A stretch of DNA of 64,000 nucleotides, taken from positions 1 to 64,000 of the forward strand of contig JAFXIS010000017.1 of the NCBI GenBank assembly GCA_017532885.1, written 5' to 3'. The notes under the pieces were generated by a model. The model had not been told where the DNA came from, did not search any database, and was given only the letters and a program-made list of their open reading frames with translations. Both the position numbers and the translations under genes were made by a program. This DNA is from Alistipes sp. Its GTDB lineage: Bacteria; Bacteroidota; Bacteroidia; Bacteroidales; Rikenellaceae. Shown piece by piece: positions 15,911 through 24,511 of the stretch. How positions within the stretch are numbered: the first letter of the stretch is position 1; each line of letters starts with the position of its first letter.

Positions 15911-17929
15911 CTATTTATTCAACTTCTCTCGGAGCATTTTTCTTAGTTTATCGGTAGGACGACCACCATCGTTGTACTCTTTGCGCCAGGTAGCCGCTTG
16001 CTGTGGCACAGAAATCGGCTCGACAGTGCCATCGCGACCCACGATATAGAAGTCGGGGCGCGTCACGGCTTCTTTATCGCAAATCGAGCGCGTCATTCTG
16101 TAAGGATTCTTCTTGGTGGCATCAATCACATAATGTCGGCTTACGGAGTCCTCCAACATAGCACTTCTCAGGCACTGCAATTCAGCTTGACCCATATCGC
16201 GAATATAAGTCCAGAAGATGTTAATCCACACCACATCATCCTTAAACTCCTCACGCAGCGGAGCCCACTGACGCATGTTGAGTATATTAGTCCATTCCAA
16301 GGAATAGGTGTTATGCCAATGCTGAATAACCACAACCTTACCCCGATGGGGTGCAACTATGGCATCGAACATCGCCTTTTCGTCGCCCTCGGGTGTAGGC
16401 TCAACCTTAACCTTCTCGGCAATCTCGATGGCGCGCTGCTGTTGTTGGGCAATTACCTCGCCGAACATATCGACAAGGCCGCGAGTTTTTATAAGTTTCA
16501 GTGTCTTTTTGTTTTTTGACCCCCACTGATCCCAAGACATTATCTCCAAATATGTATAAAGGACATCAGCATTATGGTCAGCCAAGATTTCAAAGCCCTC
16601 TTGCAGTGGCAGCCAACCCCTCAAAATGGGCGTGCTCAACCTCTGACTCTCCAAGAGCAATGTATTCTCGATGTCGAGTTGCATCGCACTCACCATATCC
16701 TTATTGTGCTCATCGGTAAAGGTCGCCGTTTTAACACTGTCGGGCAGTGAACCGTATAAATCACCGCGTCCACCCATCGCATAATAATTACGAACAATCT
16801 TATTATGCGCGTCTAATATATATTGTATATACTCGCCATTTAGGCGCGAGATGCTCACACGCCTCTGCAACGGAGTAAAATCTGGCGAGCGATTTATCGA
16901 GTCAAGGCATTTGCGATAGACCTTTTTCACATGCGCCACATACTCCTCGGCACTCATACGATAATCTATAAATTTATCATATTCGGGCGTGGGGTCCATC
17001 TCTATTCTGTAAGGAAAGTTATTGATTTGACGATTCACCTCGGCATGCTTACCCGAAGTATATACACCCATATCGTAGGTGAGTCGCCCGTGGCGGCGAT
17101 TACGCAACCACTCGCCCTTCTTGTTAAGGTCGATATAGACATCTATCTGCTCACCCGGCTCGACAAATACCATATAGGTAATCTCGTCGGTGATTGACGA
17201 AACATCTATCTTGGGTGCCGTATCCAGCGAACCCATATATCCAATATAGAGCGCCGATGTACCATATAGCGGAAGGCGCAATGTCAGATTACCCTCGGCA
17301 TCCACATTCTGAATATCGTAATACCCCATCATAACATCTTGCACATATACTCCCACTCGGCTATCCATCAGACTGTCACGATAGCCCAGCAGATGCAGGC
17401 GCACCTCGCTCTCGCCCACCTTATATGATATTTCGGGGATTTTCACATCCTCGTTCGAGAGGGGCTGACGGAACTTTCGGGGCAAATCCTTATGAAACTT
17501 TGGCGCACGCTTTCGACCCGTAAGGTCGATGCCATAGAGGCGCTCCGTACCTATATCGTAATAACCATTAAACAAATCCATCTTTTTGGCTCCCCTCGGA
17601 ATGGGCGGGAAGGTAACAACCCACGGAGCATGCCCCTCGGGGTGCATCCAGAATCGTTCATCGAAATTTGCGCCTTCGATTCGGGTGGCGATATATTTCT
17701 CGCCATCGACCCTCAGGCACATAGCCCTCAGCGGCATTACCCACCAGCCGGGCAGATAGTGCGCCTCCAAATGAACAATCGTTGCCGTATCGGTCAGCTC
17801 GACGCGCGTAACATCGAGGATATTGCTGCTTGTCGTCTCGATTAGCGGGTCGTCGATGATGCGATGCGCGGGGTTGCACGACACCATTATCACAGCTACA
17901 ACGATTAAAAGGTTAATAATTCGTTTCAT
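15911..17929 (-). CDS. TlpA/thioredoxin-fold lipoprotein lacking the CXXC pair
   Basis: A 672-residue lipoprotein (lipobox VMVSC, Cys18). Most of it (about 30-300) is beta-rich, followed by a helical part (about 310-520). The last about 140 residues match the TlpA layout of the protein at 4246-5655: the same lead-in, here PHRGKVVVIQHW, then HNTYSLEW where that protein has WCGPC, and a C-terminal FYIVGRDGTV strand pair. Both active-site cysteines are missing, so it is unlikely to be a redox enzyme; a scaffold or binding role is an inference. It is flanked by obg (convergent) and a TPR/HTH regulator gene on the same strand. Confidence 0.8.
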   Translation of the reverse strand: MKRIINLLIVVAVIMVSCNPAHRIIDDPLIETTSSNILDVTRVELTDTATIVHLEAHYLPGWWVMPLRAMCLRVDGEKYIATRIEGANFDERFWMHPEGHAPWVVTFPPIPRGAKKMDLFNGYYDIGTERLYGIDLTGRKRAPKFHKDLPRKFRQPLSNEDVKIPEISYKVGESEVRLHLLGYRDSLMDSRVGVYVQDVMMGYYDIQNVDAEGNLTLRLPLYGTSALYIGYMGSLDTAPKIDVSSITDEITYMVFVEPGEQIDVYIDLNKKGEWLRNRRHGRLTYDMGVYTSGKHAEVNRQINNFPYRIEMDPTPEYDKFIDYRMSAEEYVAHVKKVYRKCLDSINRSPDFTPLQRRVSISRLNGEYIQYILDAHNKIVRNYYAMGGRGDLYGSLPDSVKTATFTDEHNKDMVSAMQLDIENTLLLESQRLSTPILRGWLPLQEGFEILADHNADVLYTYLEIMSWDQWGSKNKKTLKLIKTRGLVDMFGEVIAQQQQRAIEIAEKVKVEPTPEGDEKAMFDAIVAPHRGKVVVIQHWHNTYSLEWTNILNMRQWAPLREEFKDDVVWINIFWTYIRDMGQAELQCLRSAMLEDSVSRHYVIDATKKNPYRMTRSICDKEAVTRPDFYIVGRDGTVEPISVPQQAATWRKEYNDGGRPTDKLRKMLREKLNK

Positions 17930-18205
17930 GGTCTATATATAAAATTAGTTAAAGGGCAAAACTATGCGCTAAATCCATTGCCGAAAACTCACTTTCCGGT
18001 ATTGCAAAATTAACAACAATCGAGTAAAAACATCAGAAAAACAGAGATTTTATGCTTACACACCCAATTCAGAAGCCATTGAAATTCAGCACATTACAAA
18101 ACAAACAAGAGATATAATTCTTACACCCCTTGCAACATGCTGAAAATCAGCAGAATAAAAATATCCTATTCGCTTTGCGACCATATCTTCCTAATTACCA
18201 GCAAC

Positions 18206-19699
18206 TTACGCCAACAGCTCCGCAAACTTTTCGCCCGAAGCGGCATCTAAATCGAGTAATTGGCGTTTCAATCGGCTCTTTTTTGTATGGACATGTGCAA
18301 TCGAGCAATCGAGCAGAATTCCGATGCTCTTTGCCGAAAAACCTGCCAAAATATAACAGAGCAAAGTAATGTTCTGCTCCGAGAGCGAGGGATACTTGGT
18401 GCGGATATCGGCAATAACGCCTCCTCGGTGGCGGTTGATGATAGCCTCCAACTCTGCCACACTCTTCGGGCTGCTCAACTTGGCAATTTCGCCCTTCACC
18501 TGCTTGTATATCGCCTCCTTGTCGCGGTTTATGTCGCGTGTTTCGTAATAGGTATTAACAAGCGAGTCGAGCAGAGCAAACTGTCGTTTGAAGAGAGTTT
18601 TTATCTGTTCACCCATCTCCTCAACCGACGCAGACGAGTGGACAATCTGCTCGTTCATATCCGAAATAACACTCTCGCTATTGCGTATTCGCTGCTGTAA
18701 GGTCTGCACCTCGACCATATAATTATCCACAGCCGCCTTACGCAGTCGCCGCTGATAGATAGCGATAATGGCCAAAAGCAGAATAACCACACAGGCAACC
18801 GTTGTAATAAGCATGTTTATGGTCTGCTTCTGGCGCAGCTGCTCCATACGCATATCGGAGAGTTGCTGCAAATACTCTATGCGCACCTGCTGTATCGGAT
18901 TACGCATAATGGTATCCATTCTCATATTCTGCATTTGCGCCATTTTACGATAACTATCCAATGCCGCACGGCTATTGCCCAACATATCCTGAATAGTATA
19001 TTCGACAGAGTACATATCCAACGAATCCAACGCATTTTCAGCCTCCGCCCACGCCATACGCAAGTAATGCTCCACAGCCGCAAAATTACGCTCCCGAGCA
19101 GCCTGCACCGCCAAGAAGCGATAGTTTTCACGATAATCCTTATCGTCAGTCGGTTGAGCCGGAAAGGCAACTTGTCGCATGTTTTCAAGCGCATCAAATC
19201 TGCCGTATAAATCGGCAAGCAACTCTTCGCTGAGCTTCTCCACCTCTTCGTCGTTAGCCAAAATTGCCCAATTATTGGTCAATACGAGCAACTGCGCGGC
19301 ATCCGCATATTTTCCCATAGCGATATATAGCGATGCTATATCACAAAGCGCCTTGTTTTGAAGATGCTTCTCGCCTGCCGAAGTGAAGTGCTGATATGCT
19401 TTTTGATAATAGCTGATGGATTGAGCGTAATCGCAATAACGGTTATATATAGCACCGATGCGACCATATAATTCGCCAAGAAGATGGGCATCGACACCTT
19501 GCGCGGCATGCTGCTCGGCCTCCATATAAGCGCGCATCGCATGCTGAAAATCGCCTGCCTCATCGAATTTTTGCCCCTCATTATAGAGCTGAATAAATGC
19601 GTCGGTGTGTCGCTCTACGGCAGTTTGTTCCTGCTCGCAACCACCACATAAGCAACAGCATATAGCTGCAAATAGTAGATATACGGTATTGTATCTCAT
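18206..19699 (-). CDS. TPR / transmembrane / C-terminal HTH regulator
   Basis: A 497-residue protein of a plan common in Bacteroidetes: signal-like N-terminus with a Cys-rich end (CCCLCGGC), TPR-type helical repeats (about 30-265), one transmembrane helix (LITTVACVVILLLAIIAIY, about 295-313), a coiled coil (about 320-360) and a cytoplasmic DNA-binding end (SEQNITLLCYILAGFSAKSI ... HVHTKKSRLKRQLL), like a LuxR/GerE-type HTH. It probably senses an envelope or periplasmic cue and regulates genes, but the targets are unknown. The neighbouring lipoprotein gene (15911) lies 276 bases downstream on the same strand, and 19832 is divergent. Confidence 0.8.
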   Translation of the reverse strand: MRYNTVYLLFAAICCCLCGGCEQEQTAVERHTDAFIQLYNEGQKFDEAGDFQHAMRAYMEAEQHAAQGVDAHLLGELYGRIGAIYNRYCDYAQSISYYQKAYQHFTSAGEKHLQNKALCDIASLYIAMGKYADAAQLLVLTNNWAILANDEEVEKLSEELLADLYGRFDALENMRQVAFPAQPTDDKDYRENYRFLAVQAARERNFAAVEHYLRMAWAEAENALDSLDMYSVEYTIQDMLGNSRAALDSYRKMAQMQNMRMDTIMRNPIQQVRIEYLQQLSDMRMEQLRQKQTINMLITTVACVVILLLAIIAIYQRRLRKAAVDNYMVEVQTLQQRIRNSESVISDMNEQIVHSSASVEEMGEQIKTLFKRQFALLDSLVNTYYETRDINRDKEAIYKQVKGEIAKLSSPKSVAELEAIINRHRGGVIADIRTKYPSLSEQNITLLCYILAGFSAKSIGILLDCSIAHVHTKKSRLKRQLLDLDAASGEKFAELLA

Positions 19700-19720
19700 T
19701 AGTTAAGGGTTAAGGTATGG

Positions 19721-19728
19721 CAAATATA
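19721..19728 (-). promoter_or_regulatory. Promoter -7 box of the TPR/HTH regulator
   Basis: TATATTTG on the minus strand, 21 bases before the start codon. No clear -33 TTG. Confidence 0.5.
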
Positions 19729-19760
19729 CGAAAAATAATATAGAAAAAATGGACTGTTTC

Positions 19761-19800
19761 TTGAAATCTTGAGGCAAACTTCGTATCTTTGTAAAGATAC
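19761..19800 (+). promoter_or_regulatory. Promoter with perfect palindrome, upstream of 19832
   Basis: TTG (19761-19763), 20 bases, TATCTTTG (19784-19791). The -7 box lies inside the perfect 18-bp palindrome GTATCTTT-GT-AAAGATAC (19783-19800), well placed for a dimeric repressor. The palindrome as an operator is inference. Confidence 0.6.
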
Positions 19801-19831
19801 ATTACAACAATCCGATTAACATATTTCTATT

Positions 19832-20755
19832 ATGGGAAGAATCTTTATAACATTTGTTTTGACATCCGCATTTTGGATTTGGTATTATAGCGATTATGTA
19901 AAGGTGGAAGATGCTAATCAGGAGCAAACGACAACAGAAACCGTAACAAAGAGCGACTCTCCCGCCACTCCTTCAGCAACAACGGATGTAGCGACAACGC
20001 CAAAATCTCCCACTACAAAGGAGGCACCTAAAGCACCTAAAGCACCTAAAGCGCCTAAAGTTACTAAAACGCCAGCCACAACTTCTACAACGACAGATGT
20101 AGCGGCAATGCCAAAATCTCCCACGACAACTTCAACGACAACCAATGTAGAGAAAACGCCAGAAACTCCTAATACCGCTCCTGCGACAACTTCCACGACA
20201 CTCGGAGTCGCAGATCTATACGGCAAATGGCAACCTATCGAGGGGGCAGAGTGCCCATTGGAGTTTACGAAATACGGGGCGGTGATACAAACCGACAAAT
20301 ATGGATTTTTGTCGCGTTATGCCTATGCTGTTAATAAGGAACAGATGAAGATAAAGTATGATAATGCTCAATTTAAGTTATATGCAGAGGCAGGAACAAT
20401 CTATTTAGAGATTTACAATTCAAAAGATTTCTCGGGTAGGTATAAAAGAGTTGCAAAGCCACGGGAAATCAATGCTACACCATTACCACGAGAGGGGTAT
20501 CCTAACTCGATTGTAGGTAAATGGACTCCCTTAAACGGACATACCGAGACTCTCGAAATTACAAAATTTGGCACCGTAATACAGACCGACAAATATGGTT
20601 TTGACAGTCGTTATGGCTACTCCTTAAGCGAAGATAGATTAGCCATTAAATACGACAAAAACGCACGCGTAGCGATTTCGGAGGATGCCAATTATTACTA
20701 CTTAGAGATATATAATACAACCGATTTCTCGGGTAGATACCGAAAAAAGAAATAA
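19832..20755 (+). CDS. Membrane-anchored protein with two copies of an unnamed beta domain
   Basis: A 307-residue protein that I do not recognise. It has an N-terminal hydrophobic helix (IFITFVLTSAFWIWYYSDYV), then a Thr/Ala/Pro/Lys-rich low-complexity stalk (about 30-130) with a KAPKAPKAPK stretch and recurring TTTDVA(A/T)(M/T)PKSPTT. Two homologous domains of about 80 residues follow (about 129-208 and 228-305). Each opens GKW.P(I/L).G, contains VIQTDKYGF(L/D)SRY(A/G)Y and closes (L)EIYN(S/T).DFSGRY. The domains resemble small lipocalin-like or META-like beta folds in pattern only. Low-complexity stalk plus anchor suggests display on the periplasmic side. Confidence 0.75.
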   Translation: MGRIFITFVLTSAFWIWYYSDYVKVEDANQEQTTTETVTKSDSPATPSATTDVATTPKSPTTKEAPKAPKAPKAPKVTKTPATTSTTTDVAAMPKSPTTTSTTTNVEKTPETPNTAPATTSTTLGVADLYGKWQPIEGAECPLEFTKYGAVIQTDKYGFLSRYAYAVNKEQMKIKYDNAQFKLYAEAGTIYLEIYNSKDFSGRYKRVAKPREINATPLPREGYPNSIVGKWTPLNGHTETLEITKFGTVIQTDKYGFDSRYGYSLSEDRLAIKYDKNARVAISEDANYYYLEIYNTTDFSGRYRKKK

Positions 20756-20759
20756 TTTG

Positions 20760-20767
20760 TATATTTG
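20760..20767 (+). promoter_or_regulatory. Promoter -7 box of slyD
   Basis: TATATTTG, 33 bases before ATG 20801. It overlaps the upstream in-frame ATG at 20765, which rules that codon out as the start. Confidence 0.55.
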
Positions 20768-20800
20768 CACTCGGAAAAAACTAAAAACACATATAAAGAT

Positions 20801-21343
20801 ATGAAAGTAGAGAATTCAAAAATGGTGTCGGTACACTACACTTTGACCGTTGATGGTCAGATTGCCGACCAGTCACGCGAGGGTCAGCCCTTGCAGTTTA
20901 TCTGTGGTACAGGTATGCTCCTTCCCAAGTTCGAGGGCGCAATCATGGGCAAAGAGCCCGGAGAGAAGGTTTCGTTCACATTGGCTCCCGCTGATGGCTA
21001 TGGCGAGATTATCCCCGAGGCAGTGGTAGACCTTCCAAAGTCAATTTTCATGATTGACGGCAAGGTAGCAGAGGAGTTGCTCGTAATCGGCAACATTATC
21101 CCTATGAGCGATGCTCAGGGTAACCGCATGAATGGTATCGTGAAGGAGGTTGCAGAGGAGAGCGTAAAGATGGACTTCAACCACCCCATGGCTGGTAAGA
21201 CCTTGAACTTCGATGTTGAGGTTGTTGAGGTACGCGATGTAACACCTGAGGATTTGGCTGCGCAGGGCGGTTGCAGTTGTGGTTGCCACGACTGCGAAGG
21301 TGGTTGCGAGGGTGGTTGCGATAGCGACTGCGGCTGCAACTAA
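20801..21343 (+). CDS. slyD: FKBP-type peptidyl-prolyl isomerase, SlyD-like
   Basis: A 180-residue SlyD: an FKBP half (MVSVHYTLTVDGQIADQS, then LPKFEGAIMGKEPGEK), the inserted chaperone flap (about 70-125) and a closing strand (LNFDVEVVEVRDVT). The C-terminal tail is Cys/His/Asp-rich (CSCGCHDCEGG ... CDSDCGCN), like the metal-binding tail used by SlyD in nickel handling. It catalyses proline isomerisation and chaperones folding in the cytoplasm. The start was chosen downstream of the TATATTTG box. A strong terminator follows. Confidence 0.92.
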   Translation: MKVENSKMVSVHYTLTVDGQIADQSREGQPLQFICGTGMLLPKFEGAIMGKEPGEKVSFTLAPADGYGEIIPEAVVDLPKSIFMIDGKVAEELLVIGNIIPMSDAQGNRMNGIVKEVAEESVKMDFNHPMAGKTLNFDVEVVEVRDVTPEDLAAQGGCSCGCHDCEGGCEGGCDSDCGCN

Positions 21344-21361
21344 TCTTTCTTGAACACAACA

Positions 21362-21401
21362 AGGGGCCGCGCAACGGAAAATCGTTGGCGGCTCCTTTTT
21401 T
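21362..21401 (+). terminator. Terminator of slyD, abutting the kinase start
   Basis: Nested hairpin GGGGCCGC ... GCGGCTCC with inner CAACG/CGTTG, followed by six T. Its last T directly precedes ATG 21402 of the kinase gene. Confidence 0.85.
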
Positions 21402-22547
21402 ATGCTACAGCCTATGCCCATTTCTAATATTGTCGATGCTGTTTCCTGCCCCTCGACCGTGTGGCGTACACTACGCGGCATAGAACCATTATGCCACAAC
21501 GGCAAAGCCGTATATGTCACAGGAAATGCCGCCGTACTCTTTACCGTAAAGCATGAAGGGCGCACGAAGATGCTGAAATGTTATACGCGGCCTAAACCTT
21601 ACTTAAGAGAGATTTATGGCGAGGATTTTCATCCGCGCGAGCTATGCATCGTCGCCATTACTGGTGACGCAACATGGATAGATTGCCTGCTTTATGACCG
21701 CATTGAGGGAAGTTCGCTCGATGTAGCGTTATCCCAAGCGCAGTCGTGCAGTGAAGTTCAACTTTTTGCCGCAGCCTTCGACAAAATGGCATATAGGCTC
21801 TTGGCGTCGGATAGAGCGCATGGTGATTTGAAGCCCGAGAATATCATCGCGACCCCTACCGGAGAGTTAGTTCCCATTGATTTCGATTCGGCATTCATAC
21901 CCTCGCTTGCCGGAAGGCCTTCGGCGGAGATTGGCACGGCAGCGTACCAACATCCGAAGCGCGATTTTCAGTTGTTTGACAATCATCTTGACGACTATTC
22001 CATAGCTTTGATTTCCACCATATTGCACGCTGCTACAATAGACTTTTCAATCATCCAACACTTCCGCGAAACACGCGAATTTGCGTTGCAACCGCGCGAC
22101 ATTATTGCGGGCAAATGCGGGTTGTTGGAGGAATATATCGAGGAGTTTGCCCGCCGCGGAGATGCCCTCCACTATCGCTTGGCGCGCATGCTCTATTCGC
22201 AGTGGCCTCGCCTGTTTACCCTGAAGCAGACGCTGTCGTTTTCATATGCCGAAAGTCCAGACTTCGACATCGAAGATGCCACATTGGAACAGGAGGGTGG
22301 ATTATGGGGTTGCCGCAATAGCGAGGGCTGGATTATTCCACCTCTTTACGATGGCGGATTCGAGCCTACGGAGGGTTTTATGGTTACTTCACTTGGAGGC
22401 TATACCCATCTACTCTCAATAGCAGAGCGACGCGTCGTACACTCATTCGCTAAGGGTATAACCGCCAAGCCCGTAAAAGATGGAGTAATAGCTATTCGCG
22501 ACGGCTCGGGACAACGCCAAAACATACCTCTTGATATACTGCTCTAA
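21402..22547 (+). CDS. Eukaryotic-like Ser/Thr protein kinase with C-terminal WG-type repeat
   Basis: A 381-residue cytoplasmic protein. The kinase domain (about 30-270) keeps the core residues: beta-3 lysine in MLKCYTRP, catalytic loop HGDLKPENII, metal-binding DFD in PIDFDSAF (for DFG) and the activation-segment end EIGTAAYQHP. The C-terminal part (about 285-381) has a WG-type repeat (LWGCRNSEGWIIPPLYDGG), a ligand- or protein-binding module. It is the first gene of an island with a vWA protein and a pseudokinase of the same plan. ATG 21402 abuts the slyD terminator; ATG 21414 is an alternative start. Expression may depend on read-through from slyD. The target is unknown. Confidence 0.82.
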   Translation: MLQPMPISNIVDAVSCPSTVWRTLRGIEPLCHNGKAVYVTGNAAVLFTVKHEGRTKMLKCYTRPKPYLREIYGEDFHPRELCIVAITGDATWIDCLLYDRIEGSSLDVALSQAQSCSEVQLFAAAFDKMAYRLLASDRAHGDLKPENIIATPTGELVPIDFDSAFIPSLAGRPSAEIGTAAYQHPKRDFQLFDNHLDDYSIALISTILHAATIDFSIIQHFRETREFALQPRDIIAGKCGLLEEYIEEFARRGDALHYRLARMLYSQWPRLFTLKQTLSFSYAESPDFDIEDATLEQEGGLWGCRNSEGWIIPPLYDGGFEPTEGFMVTSLGGYTHLLSIAERRVVHSFAKGITAKPVKDGVIAIRDGSGQRQNIPLDILL

Positions 22548-22593
22548 ACCTCATACAACGGTTTGGGCAGATGGTAGATAAAGTCGTATATTA

Positions 22594-22624
22594 TTGGAAA
22601 TTTCGGCTAAATAATGTATTTTTG
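22594..22624 (+). promoter_or_regulatory. Promoter of the vWA gene
   Basis: TTG (22594-22596), 20 bases, TATTTTTG (22617-22624), 19 bases before the ATG. It gives the vWA-pseudokinase pair its own transcription start. Confidence 0.65.
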
Positions 22625-22643
22625 CATACTAATAGCCTAAGCC

Positions 22644-23498
22644 ATGTACTCACAAGAGATAACACGCAAACATAGGGCAGCATTTGTTATCGTGCTTGAC
22701 CGCTCAAAATCTATGCAGGAGCTGATTCGCTTTGGTAAGCTAACCATGACCAAGGCGGAGGCATTAGCTTATATTGCAAATTCGCTAATAACAGAACTTA
22801 TAGACCGTTGTCGTCGCACCGATGGACTACGCAATTATTACGACATTGCGGTCATCGGATATTGCAATAATCAGGTGGAACGATTGCTCGATAAGCGAGG
22901 TTTCATCGCTATCGACGAGTTGGAGCGCCACGGGCAGCAATATTGCGTCAATGCTCACGAGCAACAGCTCCCCGACGGCTCATGGGCGATGATAGAACAC
23001 AGCTCAACGGAGTGGATTGCACCCAAAGCAGAGGGTAATACACCGATGTATGAGGCAATGCTCCATACGCGTGATTTGGTTGCGGAGTGGTGCTCACTTG
23101 AGCCAAACAGAGAGAGTTTTCCTCCCGTAGTAATACACATCACCGATGGCGAAGCGTCGGATTGCGAGCCGAAGGAGCTTATTGATATTTGCGGGGAGAT
23201 TAAACGCCAAGCAACGACAGACGGCAATGTATTGCTTCTGAATATTCATATTGCGGCAAATAGTCATCTTCCGGCAGTGGTTTTCCCCATGCCGGACGAG
23301 GTGCCAAGCGTAGGGCACTATGCCTCAACTTTAGCGGAGTGTTCAAGCATCATGCCCGAGGTATTCAACGATGCAATATCTCGATTGAAAGGTATCGCAG
23401 CAACGCCTCCATTTATCGGTATGGGATACAATGCCTCAATAATCGAACTACTATCAATTATAAATATCGGCTCTCGCAGCGTAAATAATATGCAGTAA
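22644..23498 (+). CDS. TerY-like von Willebrand factor A domain protein
   Basis: A 284-residue cytoplasmic vWA protein. The MIDAS metal site is complete: DRSKSM (DxSxS, about 19-24), the Thr in EGNTPMYEA (about 134) and the Asp in HITDGEASD (about 170). No signal peptide or membrane helix is seen, which fits the TerY branch rather than surface vWA proteins. TerY-type vWA proteins are known to be encoded with Ser/Thr kinases and PP2C phosphatases (TerY-P triads); here a kinase lies upstream and a pseudokinase two bases downstream, with no phosphatase. It has its own promoter. Confidence 0.83.
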   Translation: MYSQEITRKHRAAFVIVLDRSKSMQELIRFGKLTMTKAEALAYIANSLITELIDRCRRTDGLRNYYDIAVIGYCNNQVERLLDKRGFIAIDELERHGQQYCVNAHEQQLPDGSWAMIEHSSTEWIAPKAEGNTPMYEAMLHTRDLVAEWCSLEPNRESFPPVVIHITDGEASDCEPKELIDICGEIKRQATTDGNVLLLNIHIAANSHLPAVVFPMPDEVPSVGHYASTLAECSSIMPEVFNDAISRLKGIAATPPFIGMGYNASIIELLSIINIGSRSVNNMQ

Positions 23499-23500
23499 CT

Positions 23501-24472
23501 ATGGTATCTATATCAGCTTTACGATATGCGCTAATGCGAGCGGACCGCAATTTTAGACGATTATCCCGAATAACATGGGATAATAGCCCGATTGTGCGCT
23601 CCACACATTTTGCCGAGAGCAAGGTCCGGATTGACGGGCAGCCAATGATTCTCTTTATGCCCCTAACACCCGAGGCGTTGCATCGCGTAGAGCGATTTTT
23701 ACCACTTAAAAGGGATATCACATCGGCCATTGTTCCGCATTTGTCGCTCCTGCGTCAGGAGATGCGCTATACGACACCTACGGGCAGCGAAGAGTTATGC
23801 GACATACTTTTAGAGCCGCTGCATGAGGGTGTGGGGTTCGATATCGCACTGCGCACGGCACAAACCGATGCTGAATACGCCACCGACCTACTGCTTGCAA
23901 TCGAGGATTTGCAGGCGGCATTAAAGGCTGCCGACATCTCGCTTAACAATCTCCGCGAAGAGAATCTCATATATGGCGAAGATGGCATTCTGCGCCCCAT
24001 TCGCTGGTATTACGCTACCGATGGTGCAGGCAATGACGACGCATCATTCGACTGCTTACACTCCAAGGTTGAGCAACTTGCCAACCGGATGTTGCTCTGC
24101 GACATCGAGCCCTCGGCGTACAGAGTTACACTACCCGACCTTTCGGGCTATAAAAACCACCTCGCAATGGCGGAGGGATTGATAGCGGTCGAAAACGAGG
24201 ATGGCTGGGGATTTATGGATTGCGAGCGCAATATAGTTATTCCACCCCAATATCTTTGGGTAAGCAAATTTTGCGAGGGTCGTGCCGAGGTTGAGAGCCG
24301 CGAAGGCATGGGGTTAATCGACAAAACGGGGAGATATATCATACCGCCGCAATACGCAATCGTAGACTACGACACTCAAAGTGGCAACTCATCAGTGTAC
24401 AATGGCAAGGAGTGGGCAATATTTGACTACATGGGCGAGTTAATATCTCCATTTGGCGAAACCGAGCCTTAA
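23501..24472 (+). CDS. Pseudokinase-like protein with WG repeats
   Basis: A 323-residue protein. Residues about 60-215 follow the plan of the kinase at 21402 but have lost catalytic residues: the catalytic-loop position reads DISLNNLREENLIYGEDG in place of HGDLKPENIIATPTGE, and IRWYYAT replaces IDFDSAF. The C-terminal part has WG repeats (NEDGWGFMDCERNIVIPPQY, then GMGLIDKTGRYIIPPQYA). So it is probably a catalytically dead partner that binds or regulates. It starts two bases after the vWA stop, implying coupled translation. The kinase ancestry is inferred from positional similarity to the upstream kinase. Confidence 0.7.
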   Translation: MVSISALRYALMRADRNFRRLSRITWDNSPIVRSTHFAESKVRIDGQPMILFMPLTPEALHRVERFLPLKRDITSAIVPHLSLLRQEMRYTTPTGSEELCDILLEPLHEGVGFDIALRTAQTDAEYATDLLLAIEDLQAALKAADISLNNLREENLIYGEDGILRPIRWYYATDGAGNDDASFDCLHSKVEQLANRMLLCDIEPSAYRVTLPDLSGYKNHLAMAEGLIAVENEDGWGFMDCERNIVIPPQYLWVSKFCEGRAEVESREGMGLIDKTGRYIIPPQYAIVDYDTQSGNSSVYNGKEWAIFDYMGELISPFGETEP

Positions 24473-24511
24473 CATACGGATTGAAATATAAATATAAAAA
24501 ATAGAAAGAAT

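Noticed and set aside
20765..20800. Longer start for slyD
   Set aside because: The upstream ATG lies inside the TATATTTG promoter box, so it would not be transcribed.
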